49,415 bases of DNA from JALYUA01 sp038229875 (GCA_038229875.1 JBBROA010000016.1:1-49415); one strand, 5' to 3'. Positions 16,709 through 25,189 are shown, numbered from the stretch's first letter. Notes: generated from the sequence alone by a model not told the origin. Program-made: numbers and translations.

Positions 16709-17494
16709 CTACAGAACCTTCGCCTCTTCCCGCAGGAGCCGCACCAGCTCTTTTGCCGCGGCGGCCGGGTCGTCCGCCGGAATCAGGCGCACCGCCTGGC
16801 GCGGAGCGGGAAGCTCGAGCTTGCGCCAGCGGGTCTTCGCGGCCGCCGGGTCCGCTTCGGGGATGCCGAGCTCCGCGAGCTTCTTCTCGGCGATCGGCTT
16901 CTTCTTCGCGCCCATGATGCCCTTCAGCGACGCGTAGCGCGGCTCGTTCAAACCCTTCTGAGCGGTCAGAACGACGGGGAGCGCGGATTCCACGATCTCG
17001 TGCGCGCCTTCGATCTCGCGGCTCGCCGTCACCTTCCCGTCTCCGATCTGGAGGTGCATCACGTTGGCAACGTGCGGCAGGTCGAGGAGCTCCGCCGTCA
17101 TCGCGCCCACGAGCGACTCGTCGGGACCGACGCCCTTCTGTCCGAACCAGAAGAAATCGAAGATCGCGGACTTCGCGACCGCGGCGAGGGCCTTCGAGAT
17201 CCCGAGAGCGTCGAGGTTCTTCGTTTCCCCGGTATCGACCCACACGGCGTCGTCGGCGCCGCGCGCCAGGCACTCGCGCAGCCCGGTCTTGACGCGCTCC
17301 GGGCCGACGGAGACGACGGTCACGGTTCCCGCGCCCTTCGCCTCTTTCGTCTTCAACGCCTCTTCGAGCGCGTACTCGTCGTAGGGCGAGACGATCCATT
17401 TCACGTCGGATTCGTCAATCGACTTGCCGTCCGCGGCGATCTTGATCTTCGACTCCGTGTCCGGCACGTAAGCGATGGCGACGAGCGAATTCAT
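16709..17494 (-). CDS. etfB: electron transfer flavoprotein beta subunit
   Basis: This 261-residue protein has the EtfB signatures: an N-terminal YVPDTESKIKI segment, PYDEYALEEAL, the AMP-site region FDFFWFGQKGVGPDESLVGA, and the conserved loop ASREIEGAHEIVESALPVVL where EtfB wraps onto the alpha subunit. AMP has a structural role in the family. It is first in etfBA, 37 nt after fabF on the same strand, so it may share transcripts with the fatty-acid cluster. Confidence 0.97.
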   Translation of the reverse strand: MNSLVAIAYVPDTESKIKIAADGKSIDESDVKWIVSPYDEYALEEALKTKEAKGAGTVTVVSVGPERVKTGLRECLARGADDAVWVDTGETKNLDALGISKALAAVAKSAIFDFFWFGQKGVGPDESLVGAMTAELLDLPHVANVMHLQIGDGKVTASREIEGAHEIVESALPVVLTAQKGLNEPRYASLKGIMGAKKKPIAEKKLAELGIPEADPAAAKTRWRKLELPAPRQAVRLIPADDPAAAAKELVRLLREEAKVL

Positions 17495-17531
17495 GGGCGC
17501 GGAGACTCCTTCGGGCGGGGCCGACGCACGG

Positions 17532-18791
17532 TCATTCGACTCTCTTCAGAATCAGGCTTCCATTCGTCCCGCCGAAGCCGAACGAGTTCGAGAGGGCATA
17601 TCGGACTTTCGTCTGCCGCGCCGAATTCGGAACGTAGTCAAGATCGCACTCCGGGTCCGGGTTGTCGTAGTTGATCGTCGGGGGCAGGACCTGGTGGTAC
17701 ACGGAGAGCGCGCAGATCGCGGTCTCGAGGCCCCCCGCGGCGCCAAGCAGATGCCCGGTCATCGATTTTGTCGAGGAGACGGCCATCTCGTACGCGTGAG
17801 GCCCGAAGACGGTCTTGATCGCGAGCGTCTCCGCCTTGTCACCTGCCGGAGTGGAGGTCCCGTGCGCGTTGATGTAGTCGATCGCATCCGACGGGATCTC
17901 CGCGTCCGCGAGCGCGTTCCGCATCACGCGCGCGGGACCGTCGCCGTCCTCGGAAGGAGCGGCGATGTGAAACGCATCGCCGGAGAGGCCGTATCCGACC
18001 AGCTCGGCGTAAATCCGCGCGCCGCGCCGCGTCGCCGCCTCCCACTCCTCCAGGATCACGAGGCCCGCCCCCTCGCCGATCACGAATCCGTCCCGGTCCC
18101 GGTCCCAGGGCCGAGAGGCGCGGAGCGGATCGTCGTTCCGCGTCGAGAGCGCGCGCATCACGGCGAAGCCGCCGACCGCGAGCGGCGTGATGACCGACTC
18201 GGTGCCGCCGGCGATCGCAGCGTCGGCGTCGCCGTACTGGATCATGCGATACGCCTCCCCGACGGCGTGCGCCCCGGTCGTGCAGGCGGTGACGGTCGCG
18301 AGGTTCGGACCCTTCATCCCGTACTTGATCGAGATGTTGCCGGCCGCCTCGTTCACGATGAGGCCCGTGATGAAGAAGGGGGAGATGACCTTCGGGTTTC
18401 CGCCGCTATCGAAATACCGGCGGGCCGTCTCCTCGATCAAAGGAAGTCCGCCGATCCCCGACCCGATGACGACGGCGACGCGCTCCCGGTTTTCGTCCGT
18501 CACCTGGAAGCCCGAGTCCTCCATCGCGAAGTGGGCGGCCCCCATCGCGTAGTGGATGAAGGTGTCCATCTTCTTGATCTCCTTCTTCTCGATGTAGAGA
18601 GAAGGATCGAAGCCCTTCACCTCGCCAGCGATCCGACAGGTGAGGCGCGAGGCGTCAAAGCGGGTGATCGGGCCTATGCCGTTCCGGCCCGCGAGAAGGG
18701 CGTCCCAGTTTTCCGCGTTGCCGATGGCGAGCGGAGTAACCAGGCCGACCCCCGTCACGGCCACGCGGCGGGGAGAGGCGGAGCGGGGCAT
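17532..18791 (-). CDS. fabF: 3-oxoacyl-[acyl-carrier-protein] synthase II
   Basis: This 419-residue condensing enzyme elongates acyl-ACP with malonyl-ACP. Catalytic residues are all present: Cys170 in TACTTGAHAVG, His310 in NAHGTSTP, and Lys342 and His347 in STKSMTGHLLGAAGG. It ends with the family SNSFGFGGTNGSLIL. It starts 6 nt after the acpP stop on the same strand, so the two are translationally close. Confidence 0.97.
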   Translation of the reverse strand: MPRSASPRRVAVTGVGLVTPLAIGNAENWDALLAGRNGIGPITRFDASRLTCRIAGEVKGFDPSLYIEKKEIKKMDTFIHYAMGAAHFAMEDSGFQVTDENRERVAVVIGSGIGGLPLIEETARRYFDSGGNPKVISPFFITGLIVNEAAGNISIKYGMKGPNLATVTACTTGAHAVGEAYRMIQYGDADAAIAGGTESVITPLAVGGFAVMRALSTRNDDPLRASRPWDRDRDGFVIGEGAGLVILEEWEAATRRGARIYAELVGYGLSGDAFHIAAPSEDGDGPARVMRNALADAEIPSDAIDYINAHGTSTPAGDKAETLAIKTVFGPHAYEMAVSSTKSMTGHLLGAAGGLETAICALSVYHQVLPPTINYDNPDPECDLDYVPNSARQTKVRYALSNSFGFGGTNGSLILKRVE

Positions 18792-18797
18792 GTTTCG

Positions 18798-19037
18798 TCA
18801 GGCTTGCGAGGAGTTCTTCTGAATGTACTCGACGGCGTCCTTGACCTTCTGGATCTTTTCCGCGGCCTCATCCGGGATCTCGATGTTGAAGGCTTCCTCG
18901 AAGGCCATGACGAGCTCGACCGTGTCCAGCGAATCGGCGCCCAGGTCGTCGACGAATGACGCTTCGGGCGTCACCTCGTTGGCATCGACGCCGAGCTGCT
19001 CGACGATGATGCTCTTGACCTTCTCTTCCACGCTCAT
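18798..19037 (-). CDS. acpP: acyl carrier protein
   Basis: The 79-residue acidic protein has the phosphopantetheine site LGADSLDTVELVM with Ser36, and the usual helices (QLGVDANEVTPEASFVDD before it, EIPDEAAEKI after it). The holo-form carries growing acyl chains for FabD, FabH, FabG and FabF and for PlsX. GGAGG-like sequence precedes the ATG. It lies between fabG and fabF as in many bacteria. Confidence 0.98.
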   Translation of the reverse strand: MSVEEKVKSIIVEQLGVDANEVTPEASFVDDLGADSLDTVELVMAFEEAFNIEIPDEAAEKIQKVKDAVEYIQKNSSQA

Positions 19038-19169
19038 TTCGATCCTCCCCTTCCCTGCGAAAATACCGCCCTGTTTCTATCCGATGCGCCCGGCCCGGGC
19101 GGCGGGGCCCAACCGTATAAGGGAAGGGCGCGGGAGGTCAAATCGGGGGAGACGACGGGGGCGGGCGTC

Positions 19170-19320
19170 GGGAATCGGTAATCGGGAGCCGAGCGACCAG
19201 CGGGAGCGAGACGGCCGCGGTACTCCGCGGTCAACTCGCCTTGCCTGATCGGGAATCGGGAAACCCGGGATCAAGAATTCCCATCTCGGCCCGATTTCCG
19301 TTTTTCGATTTCCGATCCCC
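19170..19320. repeat. inverted heptamer arrays in the fabG-acpP spacer
   Basis: The 284-bp spacer carries 7-bp-period arrays. GGGAATC at 19170, GGTAATC at 19177 and a variant at 19184 form the first. GGGAATC at 19251 and GGGAAAC at 19258 form the second. On the far side are complementary-type units (GATTTCC at 19293 and 19307, GTTTTTC at 19300, GATCCCC at 19314), ending 1 nt before the fabG stop. The two sides can base-pair. Nothing else is seen in the spacer apart from acpP upstream signals. Confidence 0.75.
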
Positions 19321-19321
19321 G

Positions 19322-20062
19322 CTATATCAACAGCCCCCCCGACACATTCAGGACGATCCCGGTCACGTAGGCCGCCTCTTCCGACGCCAGGTAAGCGACG
19401 GCCGACGCGACGTCGGAGGGCTCGCCCAGCCGGCCGAGCGGGATCTGGCCCGACAGGGTCTGCCGCGCCTCTTCCGTCATTTTCGACGTCATCGCGGTCG
19501 CGATGAAGCCCGGAGCGACCGCGTTGCAGGTGATGTTCCGGGAGGCCAGCTCCCGCGCGACCGACTTGGTGAAACCGATCACCCCGGCCTTCGAAGCCGC
19601 GTAGTTGGCCTGACCCGCGTTGCCCATCATGCCCACCACCGACGTGACGTTGACGATCCTCCCGTAGCGCTTCTTGACCATGGACTTGATGACCGCCTGA
19701 GTGAGGAGAAAGACGCCGGTCAGGTTCGTCCCGATCACCCGGTCCCACGACTCCCGGGACATGCGCAGCAGCAGGTTGTCCTCGGTGACCCCGGCGTTGT
19801 TGACGAGCACGTCGACCGGCCCCTCCGCGAGGGCGGATTTTGCGCCCGCTTCGATCGCGGCGGCATCCGAGAGATCCAGCGGGAGCGCCCTCGCCCGGCC
19901 GCCCGCCTCCGTGATTCCAGCGACCACGCGCTCGAGGTCGGCGGCCGTTCGCGCCGCCGCAACCACGAACGCTCCCTCGGAGGCGAGCCGGCGCGCCACG
20001 GCCTCCCCGATGCCCCGCGATGCCCCGGTGACGAGCGCGGTCCTGCCTTCGAAACGGTTCAT
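19322..20062 (-). CDS. fabG: 3-oxoacyl-[acyl-carrier-protein] reductase
   Basis: This 246-residue short-chain dehydrogenase has the NADPH-binding GASRGIGE (13-20), NNAG (88-91) and the catalytic triad Ser141, Tyr154, Lys158 in NYAASKAG. The family C-terminus YVTGIVLNVSGGLLI is intact. It reduces the keto group after each condensation. It follows the serine-hydrolase-like gene by 18 nt. Confidence 0.97.
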   Translation of the reverse strand: MNRFEGRTALVTGASRGIGEAVARRLASEGAFVVAAARTAADLERVVAGITEAGGRARALPLDLSDAAAIEAGAKSALAEGPVDVLVNNAGVTEDNLLLRMSRESWDRVIGTNLTGVFLLTQAVIKSMVKKRYGRIVNVTSVVGMMGNAGQANYAASKAGVIGFTKSVARELASRNITCNAVAPGFIATAMTSKMTEEARQTLSGQIPLGRLGEPSDVASAVAYLASEEAAYVTGIVLNVSGGLLI

Positions 20063-20080
20063 GTCTCCCCCAGTCGGATC

Positions 20081-21037
20081 CTACTCGGGCTTCGCCGTCA
20101 CGTCCGGCAGCGCGCGCGTCCAGGCCGAGACGATCGCGCGCGCCACGTCCGCGATCGCGAGGACCGAAGGATGGTCGGCGGACGAAGCGCTGTCGGAGTC
20201 GCTTCCGTCCGTCAAGATCGCGATGGCGAAGCGCCCCTTCTTCGTCCGCAGGATGCCGGCGTCGTTTCGGACGCCGTGCATCGAACCGGACTTTCCGGCC
20301 CACAGCTCTTCGGAGGGAAATCGGCGGGCGATCCGCAGCCGGGTCGGCTCTTTGTCGAGGTACGCGAAAATGCGAAGGGAGGAGGCTCGGTCGAGCAGCT
20401 CTCCCCGGGCGACGCGCGCCATCCACTCCGCCGCGTCGCGGGGAGTCAGGAGGCCCAGCCGGAAGCCTTTCCACGGCGAAGGCGTTTCGGGGGAGTGCGT
20501 CAAAGCCGGGAGCTTTGCAAACAGCCGGTACCGGGGAAAGCCGAGCGCCGCCATCCGGCCATTGATCTTTTCGAGCCCGAGACGTTCGATCCACGCGTTC
20601 GTGGCGGTGTTGTCGGACGGTCCGATCATCAGGGTCAGGAGGTCGTTCCACGTCGGGTTCAACCCCGGGTCCAGGATCAGAAGCGTGCCCGATCCGCTCG
20701 CCTTCTTCTCGTCAGTCAGCGTCCAGCGCTCGGCGAGGTCGATCTCCCTGTCGTGGACCCGCGCCATCGCTTCGGAGAGGATTCCGATCTTGACCACGGA
20801 GGCCGCTTCGAACTCCTGGTCCGCCCGGTTCTCATAAACGCGACCGCTCTCGAGATGCCGCGCCGCGACCCCGATGCGGCACCCGCAGCGCCGGGAAGCC
20901 GCCGCGACAACGCCGTCCAGCGCCGCCGTGCTCCCCTCCCGCGCTGTGCCGGTGGTCGCGCAGGAGGAGACGAGCACCGGGACCAGGAGGAGTACAGCCC
21001 GGGCGGAGCCGCTCCACGCACGCGCGAGAGCCGTCAA
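20081..21037 (-). CDS. class A beta-lactamase-fold serine hydrolase, lipoprotein
   Basis: The 318-residue protein has a signal ending in a lipobox-like VSSC (Cys26). It then has the penicillin-recognising motifs SVVK (Ser80, Lys83), SDN (141-143) and KSG (249-251) in the right order and spacing for the Beta-lactamase2 fold. The omega-loop ExxLN deacylation motif of true class A enzymes is not visible; the corresponding stretch reads PETPSPWKG then LLTPRDAAEWM. It is therefore more likely a peptidoglycan- or ester-acting hydrolase than a resistance enzyme, though that is inference. It sits inside the fab cluster, 31 nt after fabD and 18 nt before fabG. Confidence 0.75.
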   Translation of the reverse strand: MTALARAWSGSARAVLLLVPVLVSSCATTGTAREGSTAALDGVVAAASRRCGCRIGVAARHLESGRVYENRADQEFEAASVVKIGILSEAMARVHDREIDLAERWTLTDEKKASGSGTLLILDPGLNPTWNDLLTLMIGPSDNTATNAWIERLGLEKINGRMAALGFPRYRLFAKLPALTHSPETPSPWKGFRLGLLTPRDAAEWMARVARGELLDRASSLRIFAYLDKEPTRLRIARRFPSEELWAGKSGSMHGVRNDAGILRTKKGRFAIAILTDGSDSDSASSADHPSVLAIADVARAIVSAWTRALPDVTAKPE

Positions 21038-21068
21038 GAGACGGTCCCGGAAGCCCGGCTCGCCGCCA

Positions 21069-21971
21069 TCAGGCGAAGTTCTCCAGCCGGATCGATCGGT
21101 CGATGCGCTTCACCAGTCCCGACAGCACAGTCCCCGGACCGATCTCCAGCACGCGGTCGACGCCGTCGGCGGCCAGGCGCCGGACGGTCTCGACCCAGCG
21201 GACGGGCCCGTCGATCTGCCGGCCGAGCGCGTCGCGCAGCTCACCGGCGTTCACGACCGGCCGCGCGTCCACGTTCGTGACCACCGGAATCCGCGCGTCC
21301 GCCATAGCCGCCTCCCGCAGGAGAGGCTCCAGGCGTTCGCGCGCGGGCGCCATCAGCGCGCAGTGGAAGGGAGCGGAGACCGCCAGCGGAATTGCGCGCT
21401 TTGCGCCTCGCGCCGTGCACGCCAGGCAGGCCCGGCCGACCGCCGCCGAGTGCCCCGCGATCACGGTCTGTTCCGGGGAGTTGAAGTTCGCGGGCGCCAC
21501 GATCTCGCCCTGCGCCGCTTCCGCGCACGAAGCCTCCACGTCCTCCGCGGAAAGGCCGAGAATCGCCGCCATCGACCCGACGCCGGGAGGGACCGCCTCC
21601 TGCATGAACCGGCCGCGCTCCCGCACCAGCCGCAGGGCGTCGGAAAACCGCAGTGTCCCGGCGGCGACGAGCGCGGAGTACTCGCCGAGAGAGTGTCCCG
21701 CGGCGAACGCGACGTCCGAAAGTCTCTGTGGCGACGCCGATTCGAGCTCCCGCAGGGCTGCGATCGAGTGCGTCAGGATCGCCGGCTGAGTGTTGATCGT
21801 CGAGCGGAGCTCTTCCTCGGGCCCCTCGAAACAGAGGGTCGACAGCTCGAATCCGAGCACGGCGTCCGCCTCCGCGAAGACCCGCCGCGCCGCCTCCGAG
21901 GCCTCGTGGAGCGCCTTCCCCATCCCGACGGATTGAGAGCCCTGGCCTGGAAAGAGAAGCGCGAGGGACAT
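21069..21971 (-). CDS. fabD: malonyl-CoA:ACP transacylase
   Basis: The 300-residue protein begins LALLFPGQGSQSVGMG and carries the nucleophile motif GHSLGEYSA (Ser94), with partner His203 in SAPFHCALM and Gln-containing NTQPAILTHS. It loads malonyl groups on ACP. Its place between fabH and the downstream fabG/acpP/fabF is standard except for the hydrolase gene that follows it. Confidence 0.97.
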   Translation of the reverse strand: MSLALLFPGQGSQSVGMGKALHEASEAARRVFAEADAVLGFELSTLCFEGPEEELRSTINTQPAILTHSIAALRELESASPQRLSDVAFAAGHSLGEYSALVAAGTLRFSDALRLVRERGRFMQEAVPPGVGSMAAILGLSAEDVEASCAEAAQGEIVAPANFNSPEQTVIAGHSAAVGRACLACTARGAKRAIPLAVSAPFHCALMAPARERLEPLLREAAMADARIPVVTNVDARPVVNAGELRDALGRQIDGPVRWVETVRRLAADGVDRVLEIGPGTVLSGLVKRIDRSIRLENFA

Positions 21972-22040
21972 GCGAACCGGCCTAACGCCGGATCGCCCGC
22001 CGGCCGGAGTGCGCGGGGCGGGCGGGCCGTCTCAGCCGTC

Positions 22041-23024
22041 TCACCAGCGCACCAGGACGGATCCCCAGACGAGGCCGGCGCCGAATGCGGTCATCAGGAT
22101 GAGATCGCCGCTCTTGATCATCCCGCCGCGGACGCACTCGTCGAGAGCGATCGGAATCGAAGCGGCGGAAGTATTTCCGTAGCGGTCGACGTTCTTGAAG
22201 ACCCGGTCGGCGGGAAATTTCATCCGCTCTCCCACGGCGTCGATGATGCGCTCGTTCGCCTGGTGCGGAATGAAGAGGCGGATCTCCTCTTTTTCGAAGC
22301 CCTGCTCCGCGAGAAGCTCGGAGCTCACGTCCGCCATCGCCTTCACCGCGACCTTGAACGTCTCGTTGCCGCGCATCCGGATGAAGGAGAGCCGGTCTTC
22401 CTGCGTTTTCGGGTCGTTCGCCGGATGGTTGGATCCCCCTCCCGGCATGGAGATGAAATCGCTGTAGCTCCCGTTCGATTTCATGCGGCTGCCGAGAATG
22501 CCGTGGTCGCCGCGCGTGGCCTGAAGGACGACCGCGCCGGCTCCATCTCCGAAAAGGACGCAGGTCGAGCGGTCCGTCCAGTCGACGTACCGCGACAGGA
22601 TCTCGCCCCCGATCACGAGGACGTTCTCCGCCTTGTGCGACTGGATGAGCCCGTCCGCGAGATGCAGCGCGTAGAGAAAACCGACGCAGGCCGCGGAAAC
22701 GTCCGACGCGGCCGCCCGGGTCGCGCCGATGTTGCGCTGCACCAGGCACGACGTCGCCGGGAACAGCGTGTCGGACGAGATCGTCCCCACGAGGATCATG
22801 TCGAGGTCTTCGGGCTTCACCTTTGAGCGCTTCAACGCCTCCAGCGCGGCGTGCGTGCAGAGGTCCGAAAACTTCTCGCCGGGAGCGACGATGTGCCGCT
22901 CGCGGATTCCGGTGCGGTCCCGAATCCACTTGTCGGAGGTGTCGACGAGCTTCTCGAGGTCCGCGTTCGTCAGGAGCTTCTTCGGAACCCCGGCGCCGGT
23001 TCCGATGATCTTCGCGCGCATCAT
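22041..23024 (-). CDS. fabH: 3-oxoacyl-[acyl-carrier-protein] synthase III
   Basis: This 327-residue thiolase-fold enzyme starts fatty-acid synthesis from acyl-CoA and malonyl-ACP. The catalytic triad is Cys113 (SAACVGFLYAL), His254 (IPHQANERII) and Asn284 (RYGNTSAASI). It starts MMRAKIIGTGAGVP; either of the two Met codons could be used. It follows plsX by 43 nt. Confidence 0.97.
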   Translation of the reverse strand: MMRAKIIGTGAGVPKKLLTNADLEKLVDTSDKWIRDRTGIRERHIVAPGEKFSDLCTHAALEALKRSKVKPEDLDMILVGTISSDTLFPATSCLVQRNIGATRAAASDVSAACVGFLYALHLADGLIQSHKAENVLVIGGEILSRYVDWTDRSTCVLFGDGAGAVVLQATRGDHGILGSRMKSNGSYSDFISMPGGGSNHPANDPKTQEDRLSFIRMRGNETFKVAVKAMADVSSELLAEQGFEKEEIRLFIPHQANERIIDAVGERMKFPADRVFKNVDRYGNTSAASIPIALDECVRGGMIKSGDLILMTAFGAGLVWGSVLVRW

Positions 23025-23067
23025 GGCGCGGCTCGCGATTCCGTCCCGGCCGGAAGCAGAAGAGGGC

Positions 23068-24084
23068 CTACCCCTGCGCCTGCGCGTCGCGCGTGTGCAG
23101 CTCGGCGATCGAGGACTGGATCTTCTCGGCGAGATTCTGGCGGGAAAACTCGGCCGCCAGGCGAATGGCGTTCTTGATCGCCTTTGCGCTCGAGCGGCCG
23201 TGGCAGATGATCACGCACCCCTTGACACCCAGGAGCGGCGCCCCGCCGTATTCGGAATAGTCGAGTCGCGTCTTGAAGCTCCGGAACGCGGAGCGCGACA
23301 GCAGGAACCCGACGGAGGCCTGAAGGGTCTTCTTGATCTCCTCACGGAGGAGCTGCTCGACCATCTCGGACAGCGATTCCGACACCTTCAAAATGACGTT
23401 GCCCGTGAACCCGTCCGTGACGATGACATCGACCTTCCCGGTGAAGACATCCCGCCCTTCGACGTTGCCGATGAAGTTCAGCCCGGCTTCCTTGAGGCCT
23501 TTGAAGGCTTCCTTCGTCCGATCCGTTCCCTTCGAGTCCTCCTCGCCGATCGACATCAATCCGATCGAAGGATTCGGCTTTCCAAACGCGAGCTGAGCGT
23601 AGAGCGACCCCATCACGGCGAATTCCTTGAAGTGGGACGTCTTCGCTTCGGGGTTCGCTCCGACGTCGAGCAGCAGGCAGTGTCCGGAGAGATTGGGAAG
23701 CACGGTCGCGAGCGCCGGGCGGTCGACGCCTTCGATGGTGCCGATCACCATCTTCGCCGAAACCATCGCCGCGCCGGTGTGGCCCGCGGACACGAGCCCC
23801 GCAGCCCGCCCGTCGCGAACGCAGTTCGCCGCTATCCGGATGGAGGAGTTGCGTTTCTTCCGGATCGCCGCCGTCGCCGGATCGTCCATTTCGACCACTT
23901 CGGTCGCCTCGACGATCTCGATCTGCCGGGCGGCATCACCCGCCGCCGCGAGGAGCGGCTCGAGGGCCGCGGGCTTTCCGACCAGGAGCGAGGAGATCCC
24001 GAACTCCCGCGCCGCCGCGATGGCGCCGTCCACGTTCACGCGCGGGGCGTGATCGCCGCCCATGGCATCGACCGCGATCCGCAT
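23068..24084 (-). CDS. plsX: phosphate acyltransferase PlsX
   Basis: The 338-residue protein begins IAVDAMGGDHAP, the family signature, and has RKKRNSSIRIA, SAGHTGAAM, LLLDVGANPE, VTDGFTGNVILK and YGGAPLLGVKG. PlsX makes acyl-phosphate from acyl-ACP for PlsY, linking fatty-acid to phospholipid synthesis. It lies between rpmF and fabH as in the classic yceD-rpmF-plsX-fab order. Confidence 0.97.
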   Translation of the reverse strand: MRIAVDAMGGDHAPRVNVDGAIAAAREFGISSLLVGKPAALEPLLAAAGDAARQIEIVEATEVVEMDDPATAAIRKKRNSSIRIAANCVRDGRAAGLVSAGHTGAAMVSAKMVIGTIEGVDRPALATVLPNLSGHCLLLDVGANPEAKTSHFKEFAVMGSLYAQLAFGKPNPSIGLMSIGEEDSKGTDRTKEAFKGLKEAGLNFIGNVEGRDVFTGKVDVIVTDGFTGNVILKVSESLSEMVEQLLREEIKKTLQASVGFLLSRSAFRSFKTRLDYSEYGGAPLLGVKGCVIICHGRSSAKAIKNAIRLAAEFSRQNLAEKIQSSIAELHTRDAQAQG

Positions 24085-24143
24085 GGTCAGAGAGTGAACC
24101 TCGGGTTCGGCACGGTCCCGGGATTATAGCGAGAGGGAATCGA

Positions 24144-24249
24144 GGCGGAAGGGGGAGGAAGGCGGAAGGGGCGAAAGGCGAAAAGCGAAAAGGCGGGGCG
24201 TAGAAAACGCCCGTCGCCTTTTGCCTTACGCCCTTCGCCCTGAGCGCAC
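24144..24249. repeat. inverted heptamer arrays between rpmF and plsX
   Basis: One side has GGCGAAA at 24170 and 24177 and AGCGAAA at 24184, with GGCGGAA-type units at 24144 and 24161. The other side has the reverse-complement type: CGCCTTT at 24215, TGCCTTA at 24222, CGCCCTT at 24229 and CGCCCTG at 24236. Around the centre, AAAGGCG and CGCCTTT allow a long imperfect hairpin. The rest of the 178-bp spacer is featureless. Confidence 0.75.
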
Positions 24250-24262
24250 GGAAGACGCGCGC

Positions 24263-24436
24263 TCACGCATTGATCGTCTGCTTGCCTTTGTAGTGTCCGC
24301 AGTGCGGGCACACGCGATGCGGCTGCTTCATCTCCTGGCAGTTCGGGCAGCCGGAGAGCGCAGGGGGCGTCAGGGCGTCGTGCGCGCGGCGTTTGTCGCG
24401 GCGGGCCTTGCTGTGGCGGCGTTTGGGATTGGGCAT
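24263..24436 (-). CDS. rpmF: 50S ribosomal protein L32
   Basis: The 57-residue protein reads MPNPKRRHSKARRDKRRAHD at its start, then a zinc ribbon of four Cys in two CPxC pairs (CPNC at 30-33, CPHC at 43-46) and the conserved HRVCPHCGHYKGKQ. This is the zinc-binding form of L32. It follows yceD by 7 nt, the usual pairing. Confidence 0.97.
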   Translation of the reverse strand: MPNPKRRHSKARRDKRRAHDALTPPALSGCPNCQEMKQPHRVCPHCGHYKGKQTINA

Positions 24437-24443
24437 CGTGAAC

Positions 24444-24971
24444 CTACACTTTCTTCAATTTCTGAAGCGCTTCCCAGCGCGGGTCGATGGTTTTTTCGTT
24501 GCACGGGCAGGTCGCGACGTTCAGGTCCTGGCCGCACTGGACGCAGAGGCCCTTGCAATCCTCGCTGCAGAGCGGCTTCATGGGCACGGCCATCTGGATC
24601 CGCTCTTCGACGATCGGTTCGACGGCAACCTCGGGCTCCTCGAAGAAGTACACGTCGAGCTCCTCCCGCTCGAGCTCGCGCTCTTCCTCCCCCGCCGCCT
24701 GGCGAGGATACAGGACGAGAGAGAACTCCTCGTCGGACCGGAACGGGTAAGCCACGAGGCAGCGGCTGCACTCGAGCATGCCGCCCCAGCCGAGATCCGC
24801 CTGGAGAGCAAAACCCGCTTCGATCGGGGTCACCTGCCCCGCAAAGCGCACGGGAGAGATCTCGACGAGCGGCTCCCGATCCAGCGCTTCTAAGGGAAAC
24901 GTGAGCTGGAAATCGAAATCGACCGGCTGGCCGTGTGCCGCTTCGAGCGAAATGGTGTTGGCGTCTTTCAT
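24444..24971 (-). CDS. yceD: YceD/DUF177 family protein
   Basis: This 175-residue protein has the DUF177 core: LECSRCLVAYPF, an acidic loop (about 100-115), then PMKPLCSEDCKGLCVQCG with a zinc-like Cys cluster and a final DPRWEALQKL. YceD proteins are linked to 23S rRNA maturation and precede rpmF across bacteria. This is the first gene of the minus-strand lipid cluster; the promoter should lie in 24972-25040, but no clear box is visible. Confidence 0.92.
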   Translation of the reverse strand: MKDANTISLEAAHGQPVDFDFQLTFPLEALDREPLVEISPVRFAGQVTPIEAGFALQADLGWGGMLECSRCLVAYPFRSDEEFSLVLYPRQAAGEEERELEREELDVYFFEEPEVAVEPIVEERIQMAVPMKPLCSEDCKGLCVQCGQDLNVATCPCNEKTIDPRWEALQKLKKV

Positions 24972-25117
24972 GGGTCACTCAACGAAAAAGAGCCCGGCGA
25001 TCTTCCGAAGGAACGGGCGATTCTAGCAAAGAGAAGGCGCCGGAGGGAACCGGGGCCGTCACGGGTGAGCCGAGACGGGTGACTCGTACGGGGGTCGCGG
25101 CTCCCGCCTTGACGTCC

Positions 25118-25180
25118 TCACCCCTAAACGCTGACCCCTCACGGCTCGCGGCTCGCGGCTCCCGGCTCCCGCCTGATAGC
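25118..25180. repeat. nine-unit degenerate heptamer array
   Basis: Nine consecutive 7-bp units all begin with T and end with C; examples are TGACCCC at 25132, TCACGGC at 25139, TCGCGGC at 25146 and 25153, and TCCCGGC at 25160. It ends 9 nt before the ATG of the first GT4 gene. Very similar units recur at 30187-30214. The other side of the spacer has GGGTGA-type units in the opposite sense. Confidence 0.8.
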
Positions 25181-25189
25181 TTCTTTCGG

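Noticed and set aside
19077..20651. Long minus-strand open frame of 524 codons across fabG and the serine hydrolase gene
   Set aside because: Out of frame with both well-supported genes and of Arg-rich composition without motifs.
20081..21037. Antibiotic-resistance beta-lactamase
   Set aside because: The omega-loop deacylation motif is not visible and the gene is embedded in a housekeeping operon, so resistance is not supported.
19241..22826. Long plus-strand open frames opposite fabG, fabD and fabH
   Set aside because: Antisense shadows; no motif, no ribosome-binding site, and the opposite strand has full enzyme signatures.
24972..25189. Upstream in-frame extension of the first GT4 gene back to 24935
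   Set aside because: The added residues are encoded by the heptamer array and by the opposite start of yceD; the GT4 fold starts at MRIAIDARG.
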